Assembly (NCBI RefSeq): GCF_030646165.1 | Contig: NZ_JAUTDO010000005.1 | Coordinates: forward strand, 248,001 to 312,000 | Direction: 5' to 3' | DNA: 64,000 nucleotides | Origin: Conexibacter sp. CPCC 206217 | GTDB taxonomy: Bacteria > Actinomycetota > Thermoleophilia > Solirubrobacterales > Solirubrobacteraceae | Shown here: positions 7,962-16,505 of the stretch, one piece after another | Position numbering within the stretch: the stretch's first letter is position 1 | Layout of the letters: each line of letters opens with the position of its first letter | Program-made: the position numbers and the translations under genes | Notes under the pieces: model-generated | Told to the model about the DNA's origin: nothing | The model's input: the letters and a program-made list of their open reading frames with translations, nothing else | Databases searched by the model: none

Positions 7962-8750
7962 ATGAGCGAGACCCTGATCACCACCGAGCGGCACGACCAC
8001 GTCTTCCTGATCGGGCTGAACCGGCCGCAGAAGCGCAACGCCTTCACGCTGGAGATGCTGCGTCAGCTGGCGCTCGCGTGCGGCGAGCTGGAAGCCGACG
8101 ACGACCTCTGGGCGGGCGTCCTGTTCGCGCACGGCGACCACTTCACCGCCGGCCTGGACCTTGGCGACGTCGCCCCGGAGATCCAGGCCAACGGGACGTT
8201 GTCGGTGCCCGAGGGCGGCCGCCAGCCGTGGCGACTGGACGGGGTGCCGTACACGACGCCGATCGTGACGGCCGTGCAGGGGTGGTGCATCACGCTCGGG
8301 ATCGAGCTGCTGCTCGCCTCCGACGTGCGCGTCGCGGCCTCCGACACGCGCTTCACGCAGCTGGAGGTCCAGCGCGGGATCTATCCGTTCGGCGGCGCGA
8401 CGATCCGCATGCCGCGCGAGGCGGGCTGGGGCAACGCGATGCGCTGGCTGCTGACCGGCGACGAGTTCGACGCGGCCGAGGCCTACCGGATCGGTCTCGT
8501 GCAGGAGGTCGTCGAGCCGGGTCGCCAGGTCGAGCGGGCGGTCGAGTTGGCGCAGCGGATCGCGAACGTCGCCGCGCCGCTGGGCGTGCGCGCGACGCTC
8601 GCCTCCGCGCAGGCGGCGATCCCGTTCGCCGAGCGCGAGGCGGCCAACGGCCTGCAGCCGGACGTGATCCCGCTGATGCAGAGCGCCGACGGCGCCGAGG
8701 GGCTCGCCTCCTTCGTCGAGCGTCGTCCGGCGCGGTTCACCGGGCGATAG
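7962..8750 (+). CDS. Enoyl-CoA hydratase/isomerase (crotonase) family
   Basis: The 262-residue product is a single crotonase domain. LNRPQKRNAFTLEMLRQL and the first oxyanion-hole segment FAHGDHFTAGLDLGDV are present, and the second loop reads TAVQGWCITLGIELLLASDV. The position of the first catalytic Glu carries GGATIRMPREAGWGNAMRWL, where many hydratases have a Glu, so hydratase versus isomerase or hydrolase activity cannot be told. The C-terminal half is shorter than in trifunctional enzymes. A GGGAG site 6 bases before the ATG supports the start. It probably acts on a CoA ester together with the divergent thioesterase. Confidence 0.9.
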   Translation: MSETLITTERHDHVFLIGLNRPQKRNAFTLEMLRQLALACGELEADDDLWAGVLFAHGDHFTAGLDLGDVAPEIQANGTLSVPEGGRQPWRLDGVPYTTPIVTAVQGWCITLGIELLLASDVRVAASDTRFTQLEVQRGIYPFGGATIRMPREAGWGNAMRWLLTGDEFDAAEAYRIGLVQEVVEPGRQVERAVELAQRIANVAAPLGVRATLASAQAAIPFAEREAANGLQPDVIPLMQSADGAEGLASFVERRPARFTGR

Positions 8751-8768
8751 CGCGGGTAATCGGCCGGC

Positions 8769-8891
8769 ATGGAGCCGACGATCGGTCAGACGCAGGCGGC
8801 GAGCTGGGGCGCGCTCGCCGGGCGCGAGCCCGGCGGAGCGGCGGCGGTCACCGCGATCGCAGCCGCGGCCGCATCGCGCGGCGCGAGCTAG
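8769..8891 (+). CDS. Possible 40-residue Ala-rich peptide
   Basis: A short frame between the hydratase and the GNAT gene encodes 40 residues starting MEPTIGQTQAASWGAL and ending in an Ala-rich stretch. Its TAG stop forms part of the TAGGAT hexamer that probably serves as the -10 element of the next gene. There is no ribosome binding site and composition alone could explain the open frame, so this is a weak call. Confidence 0.15.
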   Translation: MEPTIGQTQAASWGALAGREPGGAAAVTAIAAAAASRGAS

Positions 8892-8901
8892 GATCGCCCT
8901 C

Positions 8902-9432
8902 ATGGTCGGCATCGCGAACCATGCGCTGGCCGCCGGCGACGGCGGCGCGGACGGCGAGACGGTCTCGCTGGCGATCGTCGGACCGGAGCTGCACGCGCGC
9001 GTGCTGGCGCTGGCGCCGCACCCGTTCCAGCGCGCCTGGTCCGGCGTGCCGGCCGACACGCTCGGCCCGGCGGAGCGGGATCCGCACCAGTGGCCGGTCG
9101 CGATCCTCCTCGACGGCGAGCCGGTCGGCTTCCTGGTGCTGCACGGCGGCGTCAGCGCGGGGCGCTTCGTGCGGCCGCGCGGGGAGCTGCTGATCCGCGC
9201 CTTCTTCGTCGACGCGGCCCACCAGCGCGGTGGCATCGGCCGCCGCGCGCTGGCGCTGCTGCCGGCGTTCGCGAGCGGGCTGGAGCCGTCGCTGTCGCGG
9301 CTCGTGCTGACGGTCAACGACACCAACGAGGTCGCCCAGCGCGCCTACACGCGCGCCGGCTTCCTCGACACCGGCGAGCGCTACCAGCGCCCCGGCGGGG
9401 GACCGCAGCTGGTGCTCGAGCTGCCGGTGTAG
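8902..9432 (+). CDS. GNAT-family N-acetyltransferase
   Basis: The 176-residue product has a GNAT core in its C-terminal two thirds: LLIRAFFVDAAHQRGGIGRR is strand 4 with the acetyl-CoA loop (Q/RxxGxG), followed by LTVNDTNEVAQRAYTRAGFL and a closing strand PQLVLELP. The first 60 residues are less typical. The acceptor substrate is unknown. TAGGAT at 8889-8894, 7 bases before the ATG, suggests a leaderless transcript. Confidence 0.87.
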   Translation: MVGIANHALAAGDGGADGETVSLAIVGPELHARVLALAPHPFQRAWSGVPADTLGPAERDPHQWPVAILLDGEPVGFLVLHGGVSAGRFVRPRGELLIRAFFVDAAHQRGGIGRRALALLPAFASGLEPSLSRLVLTVNDTNEVAQRAYTRAGFLDTGERYQRPGGGPQLVLELPV

Positions 9433-9518
9433 CGGCGCGCTCGCACCGGGCGCGCCGCCGGTGCGGATCACGCCGTTTCTTAGCTGCTTCTTTGGTGCGG
9501 TCCCCACACTGGGCCGCG

Positions 9519-11263
9519 ATGAGCGCACGCAGACGTGCCAGCCGCGGCTGGACCACCTACGCCCTCGCAGCTGCCTGCCTCGCGGCGATCGCCGCGGCGA
9601 TCCTCGTCGTCGGGCCGTCGGACGCGGCCGACGGCGGCAGCGGCGAGCGGCTCGTGACGGTCGCGCGCGGGACCGTCCAGGAAACGGTCTCCGGCAGCGG
9701 CTCCGTCGCGGCCGCCAAGCAGCTCGAGCTCGACTTCGAGGACGGCGGCACGCTGCAGAAGGTCTACGTCAAGCCCGGCGAGCACGTCGCCGAAGGCCAG
9801 CTGCTCGCCCAGCTCGACCCGACCGACGCCCAGGACGCGCTCGACGACGCCGAGGAGGCGCTCGCCGAGGCCGAGTCGGGCGGCTCGTCGAACACGACGG
9901 CGGCATACGCGCCCTCGTCGGGCGGCACCGGCGCCGGCTCGTTCGCCGTGGCGGCGAGCGCCGATCCGGCGGGCGCGACGCCCAGCTACGCGACGATCGC
10001 CGACGACGAAGGCGGGGCGGAGCCGGAGACGACGACCACGCCCGCGCCCACGACCACCACGCCGGCGCCCGAGGAGAGCACGCCACCGACGACCACGACG
10101 AACCCAGCGTCGCCTCCGACCACGACCACGCCGCAGACGACCACGACCCCGGCGCCGCCCTCCGCGACGACGACGACGCCGCAGGCGCCGAGCGGCGCCG
10201 GTGGGTCCGGTGCCGGCAGCGGCAGCGGGGCGGGCGCGACGGGTGGCGACGGGGCGGGCCGCGGGACGGAGACGGGTGGCGGGACGAGCGGACCCGCCGG
10301 CAGCGGCGCGGCCGCTGGCGGAGCGAACGGCGGCGGAGCGGTTGGCGGCGGAGCGAGCGGCGGGTCGTCCGGCGGCGGCGCGTCCAGCGCGGCGTCGCTC
10401 GACGAGCTGCAGGACGCGGTCGACGCGGCGGAGAAGGCGCTCGCGGCGACGAAGCTGCGCGCGCCGATGGCGGGGACGGTCGCGTCGGTCGGCGCGTCGG
10501 CCGGTGAGGACGTGAGCGGTGGGGCGTCGAGCGCGGCGAGCGGTTCAGGCTCCGGTTCAGGCGCGTCGACCGCGTCCAGCGGCACGAGCGCGGGTGCCGG
10601 TGGCGCGGCGGCCGGCGGCAGCTCCGGCGGCTCGTCCGGATCGACCGGCGACGCCTTCATCGTGCTCGTCGACCTCGACGCGATGAACCTCGTCGTGCCG
10701 TTCAGCGAGTCGGACGTCGGCAAGGTCAGACGCGGTCAGTCGGCGACGGTCACCGTGAACGCGCTGCCGGACGAGCAGCTCGCCGCGCATGTGGTCTCCG
10801 TCGCGACGCTGCCGAGCACCAACGACGGCGTCGTCAGCTACGACGTCACGCTGCGGCTCGATCAGCTCGCCGACGGGCTGAAGTCGGGCATGACGGCCTC
10901 CGCGAGCGTCGTCGTCGACCAGGCCGACAACGTGTTGAACGTCAGCAGCTCCGCGGTCAGCGGGCGCGGCTCGACCGGGACCGTGACGCTCGCGGACGGC
11001 GACGAGCGCGAGCAGCGGCGCGTCACGACCGGCATCGTCGGCGACAGCACGACGCAGATCCTCGACGGTCTCAGAGCCGGCGACCAGCTCGTCGTCGCCG
11101 CCCCGCCGACCTCGACCGCGGGCGCCGCCGGCGGCGTCGCGTCGCAGCTCGGCGGCGCGAGAGCCGGTGGCGCCGCGTTCGGAGGCGGCGGGGCGGCTGG
11201 CGTCGGCGGAGGCGGTGGACTGGTGCTGCGCGGCGGCCCGCCCGCTGGCGGGGGAGGGCGACC

Positions 11264-11267
<4 letters not shown>
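9519..11267 (+). CDS. Periplasmic/extracytoplasmic membrane-fusion protein (HlyD/MacA-like) with long disordered linkers
   Basis: The 582-residue product has an N-terminal membrane anchor (about residues 12-32), then a lipoyl/barrel half (GTVQETVSGSGSVAAAKQLE; GGTLQKVYVKPGEHVAEGQL) as in MacA/HlyD adaptors. The alpha-helical hairpin is reduced to two short helices (about 101-118 and 293-312); between them lies about 170 residues of Thr/Pro then Gly/Ser low-complexity sequence with repeated TTTTPAP units. A second Gly/Ser linker (about 335-376) interrupts the second lipoyl half (KLRAPMAGTVASVGASAGED). The C-terminal beta-barrel region (FIVLVDLDAMNLVVPFSESD, LKSGMTASASVVV) is normal. It starts a five-gene operon with MacB-like ATPase and permease, so it likely couples that transporter to an extracytoplasmic substrate or partner. 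Confidence 0.88.
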
Positions 11268-12030
<763 letters not shown>

Positions 12031-12034
<4 letters not shown>

Positions 12035-13236
12035 TCGGCGCCGAGACGATGCGGATCGCGATCGGCGGGATCCTCGCGAACAAGCTCCGCTCGGGGCTGA
12101 CGATCCTCGGCCTGACGATCGGCGTCGCCTCCGTGATCGTCCTGATCGCGGTCGGCAACGGCTCCTCCAAGCAGGTCGCGGCGCAGATCGAGGCGCTCGG
12201 ATCCAACGTCCTGCTGGTGATGCCGGGCGGCGCGCGCGGCGGCTCCGGCGCCTCGAACGCGGCCACGAAGCCGCTCACGACCGCCGACGCCGACGGGCTC
12301 AGAGATCCCGAGCTGGCGCCCGCGGTGCGGAGCGCCTCGCCGACCGTCAACGCGAGCGCGACGATCGTCAGCGGCGCGACGAGCTATTCGCCGGCTTCGT
12401 TCGTCGGCACGACGCCGCCCTACGCCCAGGCGCGCGACTACGAGCTGGCGCAGGGCGAGTTCTTCACCGCCGCCGACGTGAGAGATCGCGAGCGCGTCGT
12501 CGTGCTCGGGCAGACCGTCGTCGACAACCTCGGCGCCGGCGTCGGCGAGACGGTGCAGATCGGCGGCGCCGACTTCCGCGTCGTCGGGATCCTCGCGTCG
12601 AAGGGCGCCAGCGGGATGCAGGATCAGGACGACGTCGCGCTCGCGCCGCTGACGGCGGTGCAGGACACGCTGACCGGCTACGGCGACGTCGACGCGATCA
12701 CCGTGCAGGCGAGATCGCGCGGCCAGCTCGACGCGGCGCAGGCGCAGGTGACCGCGATCCTCGACGAGCGCCACAAGGTCAGCGCCGCCGCCGGCTCGGA
12801 CTTCCAGGTGATCAACCAGGGCTCGATCCTCGAGGCGTCGAGCGAGACGAGCGGCGTCTTCACGACGCTGCTGGCGCAGGTCGCGGCGATCTCGCTGCTG
12901 GTCGGCGGGATCGGCGTGATGAACATCATGCTCGTGTCGGTCACCGAGCGCACGCGCGAGATCGGCATCCGCAAGGCGATCGGCGCGCGCCGCGGCGACA
13001 TCCTCTCGCAGTTCCTCGTCGAGGCGGTGCTGGTCTCGCTGCTGGGCGGGATCTGCGGCGTGCTGCTGGGGATCGCCGCCACGCGCTTGCGCATCTCCGG
13101 CATCGCCCCCGTGATCGCGCCTTACTCGATTCCGCTCGCGTTCGGCGCGGCGATCGCGACCGGCCTCTTCTTCGGCACCTACCCCGCCAGCCGCGCAGCC
13201 CGCCTGCGCCCGATCGAGGCGCTGCGCTTCGAATGA
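12031..13236 (+). CDS. ABC transporter permease, MacB/FtsX type
   Basis: The 401-residue product has the MacB permease layout: one N-terminal membrane helix (LRSGLTILGLTIGVASVIVLIAVG as two short runs), a large extracytoplasmic domain of about 210 residues, then three membrane helices including LLVGGIGVMNIMLVSVTERT with the conserved TREIGIRKAIGARR cytoplasmic loop, and a final SRAARLRPIEALRFE. It should form the membrane half of the exporter with the preceding ATPase. GTG is used as the start. In MacAB systems the pump moves antibiotics, peptides or lipoproteins; here the two downstream small proteins are candidate partners or cargo. Confidence 0.95.
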
Positions 13237-13249
13237 GGAGCTCACGCTG

Positions 13250-13957
13250 ATGACGACCGAGACGCAACGCGACGACCCGACGCTGGTCGACGACGGCTGG
13301 GACGAGACGCCGCTCCCGCCGCCGCGCCCGCGCCGCCGCCTGACCCCGCTGAGCGCCGCGCTGCTGGCGATCCTGCTGCTGGCCGGCGGCTTCGTCGGCG
13401 GCGTGCTGGTGCAGAAGCACGCGGACGCGGACGAGCCGGCCGCGGGACTGGCGGCCGGGTTCCCGGGCGCGTTCGCCGCAGCGGGCGCCGGAGCGGGCGC
13501 CGCAGCGGCGAGCGCTGGCGGGGCGGGCGGCTCTGCGGCCGGCGGAGCCGGCGCGGCCGGCGCCGACGCGCCGGCTGGAGCAAGCGGGGCCGCCCCGACG
13601 ACCGGCGAAGTCGTGACGGTGAAGGGCGACACGCTCTACGTCAGAGACAGCTCCGGCAACACCGTGAAGGTGAAGGCCGCAAAGGGCGCGACCGTCACGC
13701 GCACGGTCGACAGCAAGCCGCGCCAGATCCGCCCCGGCGAGCAGGTCGTGGTGCAGGGGACGAACAGAGGCGGGACCGTGACGGCGACGTCGATCACGGC
13801 CGGCAGAGCCGGCGCCGGTCTCGCCGCGCTCGGCGGCGGCCTGATGCGCGGCGCCGGCGCGGGCGGCGGCGCCGCGGCCGGCACGACGGGCTCCAGAGCC
13901 GCCGGCGGCGACGCCGTCGACCAGCTCTTCAACGACGACACGGACGGGACGAGATGA
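13250..13957 (+). CDS. Membrane-anchored protein with Ala/Gly-rich linker and beta domain (DUF5666-like)
   Basis: The 235-residue product has a cytoplasmic N-terminus, one membrane helix (about residues 36-58, LSAALLAILLLAGGFVGGVLV), a Gly/Ala-rich linker, and a small beta-rich domain: GEVVTVKGDTLYVRDSSGNT, VTRTVDSKPRQIRPGEQVVV and GTVTATSI. This resembles the OB-like repeats of DUF5666 proteins. It is the fourth gene of the transporter operon, with an AGGAG site before ATG and a 4-base overlap into the lipoprotein gene. A sensor or assembly role at the outer face of the membrane is possible but not shown. Confidence 0.72.
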   Translation: MTTETQRDDPTLVDDGWDETPLPPPRPRRRLTPLSAALLAILLLAGGFVGGVLVQKHADADEPAAGLAAGFPGAFAAAGAGAGAAAASAGGAGGSAAGGAGAAGADAPAGASGAAPTTGEVVTVKGDTLYVRDSSGNTVKVKAAKGATVTRTVDSKPRQIRPGEQVVVQGTNRGGTVTATSITAGRAGAGLAALGGGLMRGAGAGGGAAAGTTGSRAAGGDAVDQLFNDDTDGTR

Positions 13958-14493
13958 CGATCAGATCAGCCGGCCGCCTGCTCGTCGCCGGCCTCGCGGC
14001 GGTTGCCGTCGCGCTGGCGCTGGCGGCATGCGGCAGCTCCTCCGACGACGGGGAGAGCGGCGGCGCCACCGCGACGACGCCGTCGGCCGCGGGCGGCAGA
14101 GACCGCGCCGCGCTCGCCGCCTGCATGAGAGAGCAGGGCGTCGAGCTGCCGACCCCGCCGGCCGGCGCGCCGAGAGACGGCCCGCGCATCATGGGCGGCT
14201 TCGGCAGAGACCTCTCAGACGCCGAGCGCAGCAGACTGCAGGCGGCGCTCGAGAAGTGCGGCGGCAGATTCATGCGCGCTGGTCCGGGCGGCGCAGGTGG
14301 CAGAGCCGGCGCGCCGTCGGCCGCGGCGCTGCAGAGATTCGTCGCGTGCGTGCGCAGAAACGGCTACGACCTGCCCGACCCGAACACCTCTGGCGACGGC
14401 CCCGCGTTCGACGACAGCACGGTCGATCGCGACGACCCGGCGTTCATCAGAGCGAGCAGAGCCTGTCAGCAGCTGCTGCAGCCGGCGGGCTGA
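13954..14493 (+). CDS. Lipoprotein with two Cys-containing repeats
   Basis: Residues 1-26 form a lipoprotein signal with lipobox ALAACGSS. The mature part contains two related units: AACMREQGVELPTPP ... LEKCGG and VACVRRNGYDLPDPN ... SRACQQLL. Each unit has a Cys in a CxRxxGxxLPxP motif and a second Cys in a helix about 55-60 residues later, so two disulfides are likely outside the cell. Similar small lipoproteins occur beside MacB-like transporters in other actinomycetes, so this is probably an accessory or cargo of the operon. Twelve of its 19 arginine codons are AGA, none is CGG. A weak hairpin follows the stop. Confidence 0.78.
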   Translation: MTIRSAGRLLVAGLAAVAVALALAACGSSSDDGESGGATATTPSAAGGRDRAALAACMREQGVELPTPPAGAPRDGPRIMGGFGRDLSDAERSRLQAALEKCGGRFMRAGPGGAGGRAGAPSAAALQRFVACVRRNGYDLPDPNTSGDGPAFDDSTVDRDDPAFIRASRACQQLLQPAG

Positions 14494-14509
14494 GGGCGTC
14501 AGACTCTCT

Positions 14510-14529
14510 CGACGGCGGCGACGCCGTCG
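14510..14529 (+). terminator. Possible weak terminator after the export operon
   Basis: CGACGGC (14510-14516) pairs with GCCGTCG (14523-14529) around a 6-base loop, 14 bases after the lipoprotein stop. There is no T tract, so Rho-independent action is uncertain. Confidence 0.35.
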
Positions 14530-14656
14530 CGTAGGCCCTCGCGGCAACCCGCGCAAGCACGCGTGCAAGGTCAGTCGATCTGCGCAACGCCGCAACTCGG
14601 AGCGCGCCGCGCAGTTGTAGACGACGTACGCCAACGACCAATTACGGAGGTCTTCA

Positions 14657-15679
14657 ATGCGGCGATTCGCTGCACTTGGCGTCGTGAGTCTTGCGCTGTT
14701 CGCGGGCACTGGCACGCTCGCCACCAACGCGCTGGCAGCAGGCGCGCCCACCGTGGCGACCGGCACGACGTCCAACATCGGTGACACCAGAGCGACGCTC
14801 GGCGGCACCGTCAACGCGCAGGGTTCCGAGACGAGCTTCGCGTTCCAGTACGGGACGACGACGAACTACGGACGGCAGACCAGACTCACGTCCGCGGGCG
14901 CGGACTCGACCGACAGAGCGGTCAGCGCCGACGTCACCGACCTGGTCGGAGGCACCGACTACCACTACCGCGTGATCGCGACCAACGCGAGCGGCACGAC
15001 GGTCGGCGCCGACCAGGCGTTCAGAACGACCGGCAACGCGCCGGCTCCGGCGCCGAGACCGGTCGCGACGACGGGCACCGCCGTGACGTCGATCGCGGCC
15101 GCGACGGTGAACGGCACCGTCAATCCGCAGGGTCGTCCCGCTTCGTACTACTTCGAGTTCGGCGAGACGACCAACTACGGCAACCAGACCGCCCCGCAGA
15201 ACGCCGGCAGCGGCACCACGCCGGTGTCCGTCCAGGGCGGGCTGTCAGGGCTCAGAACCGACACCACCTACCACTACCGCCTCGTCGCGGTCGGTCCCGG
15301 CAACGCGATCTCGACCGGTGCCGACGCGACGTTCGCGACCGGCGGCGCGGGCTCCACCATCCTGTCGTTCTTCGGTCAGACCTCGTTCACCGACCAGAAC
15401 GGCGTCGGCGGCGTCTTCCTCGGCTGCTTCGGCGCAGTCGCCTGCAGAGGCGACATGACGCTCGAGCGCAGCGGCAAGTCGATCGGCGTGCGCAACGGCT
15501 ACACGATCAGAGAGAACTTCGGCGGGATCGTGCACATCACGCTGACCGACCTCGGCAAGAGACTGCTGCGCGCGCGCGGCACGATGAACGTCAAGACGAC
15601 GGTCGTCAACGTCAACGGCCAGAGAGTCACCGGGACGACCAAGCTCGTCCGCTACTCGACAAACGGACTCAAGGGCTGA
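14657..15679 (+). CDS. Secreted protein with two Fn3-like repeats and a C-terminal beta domain
   Basis: The 340-residue product starts with a signal peptide (about residues 1-27, cleaved after NALAA). Two repeats of about 90 residues follow, each with the hallmarks ATLGGTVNAQG / ATVNGTVNPQG, FQYGTTTNYGRQT / FEFGETTNYGNQT and GGTDYHYRVIATN / TDTTYHYRLVAVG, a fibronectin III-like fold seen in surface proteins. Residues 232-340 form a different domain with one Cys pair (FLGCFGAVACRGD). A strong GGAGG site 6 bases before the ATG indicates high translation, unlike the leaderless neighbours. A strong terminator follows, so it is probably monocistronic and abundant. AGA is its main arginine codon. 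Confidence 0.8.
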   Translation: MRRFAALGVVSLALFAGTGTLATNALAAGAPTVATGTTSNIGDTRATLGGTVNAQGSETSFAFQYGTTTNYGRQTRLTSAGADSTDRAVSADVTDLVGGTDYHYRVIATNASGTTVGADQAFRTTGNAPAPAPRPVATTGTAVTSIAAATVNGTVNPQGRPASYYFEFGETTNYGNQTAPQNAGSGTTPVSVQGGLSGLRTDTTYHYRLVAVGPGNAISTGADATFATGGAGSTILSFFGQTSFTDQNGVGGVFLGCFGAVACRGDMTLERSGKSIGVRNGYTIRENFGGIVHITLTDLGKRLLRARGTMNVKTTVVNVNGQRVTGTTKLVRYSTNGLKG

Positions 15680-15742
15680 CGCCGGACTGTCGATGATCTA
15701 CAGGTCGGTGGACCTCGTTCTCGTGACGTAGGTCCGCTGAGT

Positions 15743-15780
15743 GGCCCCGCCCCGGCTTGGCGAATTGTCGGGGCGGGGCC
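15743..15780 (+). terminator. Strong intrinsic terminator
   Basis: A perfect 12-bp stem, GGCCCCGCCCCG (15743-15754) with CGGGGCGGGGCC (15769-15780), encloses a 14-base loop and is followed by GCCTTTGGTTTT. It ends the secreted-protein transcript and isolates the tetR gene. Confidence 0.85.
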
Positions 15781-15814
15781 GCCTTTGGTTTTGGGGCACC
15801 GGCCCCACCGGCCC

Positions 15815-15848
15815 TTGACGCGAGGTGTGTGTGAGTGCATACTCACAC
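15815..15848 (+). promoter_or_regulatory. tetR promoter with overlapping palindromic operator
   Basis: TTGACG (15815-15820) and CATACT (15838-15843) are spaced 17 bases, a good sigma-70 promoter. The palindrome GTGTGAGT (15829-15836) - GCAT - ACTCACAC (15841-15848) covers the -10 element and ends 2 bases before the ATG, so bound TetR would block its own gene. Confidence 0.8.
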
Positions 15849-15850
15849 CT

Positions 15851-16423
15851 ATGGCCACCGCGACGCGACAGCTCTCCACCGCCGCAGAACGCCGCGAGGC
15901 GCTGATCGAGGCGGCCACGGAGGTGTTCGCCGAGCGCGGCTTCCACGGCACGCCGACGACGGCGATCGCGAAGGCCGCCGGGATCTCGCAGGCGTATCTG
16001 TTCCGGCTCTTCCCGACCAAGGAGGAGCTGTACGTCGCAGCCGTCGAGCGCTGCTACGAGCGGCTGGCCGCCACGATGCGCGCCGGCGCCGCGAACGCTG
16101 CGAAGGCGGGCATTCCGGCGCTGGAGGGGATGGGCCTCGCGTACATGGAGCTGGTGCGGGACCGCACGACGCTCCGCGGCACGCTGCACGTCTTCGCGGC
16201 CGCCTCGGGTGGCGACCCGGTGATCCAGGAGGCCGCGCGCAGCGGCTACGGGATGCTGTTCGAGGTCGTCAAGCAGCTCAGCGGCGCCGACGACGAGAAG
16301 CTGCGCGACTTCTTCGCGCACGGGATGCTGATCACGGTCCTGGCGGGCATGGACGCGCCGTCCGTCGACGCCGACTGGGCACGCTCGCTGCTCGGCGGCG
16401 ACCTCAGCGACTGCGTCGCGTAG
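15851..16423 (+). CDS. TetR-family transcriptional repressor
   Basis: The 190-residue protein has the TetR DNA-binding domain at residues 10-57: REALIEAATEVFAERGFHGT, AIAKAAGISQAYLFRLFPTK as the helix-turn-helix, then EELYVAAVERCYERL. The helical C-terminal ligand domain has no specific match. I chose ATG at 15851; the next promoter element and operator lie directly upstream, so the transcript is leaderless. It most likely represses itself and the following MFS pump, since a related site lies before that gene. No AGA codon is used, unlike the gene before it. Confidence 0.92.
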   Translation: MATATRQLSTAAERREALIEAATEVFAERGFHGTPTTAIAKAAGISQAYLFRLFPTKEELYVAAVERCYERLAATMRAGAANAAKAGIPALEGMGLAYMELVRDRTTLRGTLHVFAAASGGDPVIQEAARSGYGMLFEVVKQLSGADDEKLRDFFAHGMLITVLAGMDAPSVDADWARSLLGGDLSDCVA

Positions 16424-16456
16424 CGGGTCGTCGGCCGCATTTTTTTTCACCCACGA

Positions 16457-16476
16457 GTGAGTGACTGATTACACAC
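16457..16476 (+). promoter_or_regulatory. Candidate second TetR operator before the MFS gene
   Basis: GTGAGTGACTGATTACACAC shares GTGAGTG and a terminal ACACAC/CACAC element with the palindrome at 15829-15848, but the two halves are less symmetric. It lies 29 bases before the MFS start. A run of eight T residues at 16440-16447 sits just upstream. Confidence 0.45.
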
Positions 16477-16505
16477 ATGGCACACGATCGGAAGGGAGCC
16501 GCCGC

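Noticed and set aside
10020..10190. Periodic ACG/CCG-rich repeats as a CRISPR or tandem-repeat array
   Set aside because: The repeats are irregular codon-level repeats for Thr and Pro inside a coding frame; there are no conserved repeat/spacer units.
9986..10723. Minus-strand Pro/Ala/Val-rich frame that looks like a secreted low-complexity protein
   Set aside because: It mirrors the Gly/Ser and Thr/Pro linkers of the membrane-fusion protein on the plus strand and has no signal peptide or start site.
16440..16447. Run of eight T residues as a terminator for tetR
   Set aside because: The only stem nearby is a 5-bp one about 25 bases earlier, not adjacent to the T run, so it does not fit an intrinsic terminator.
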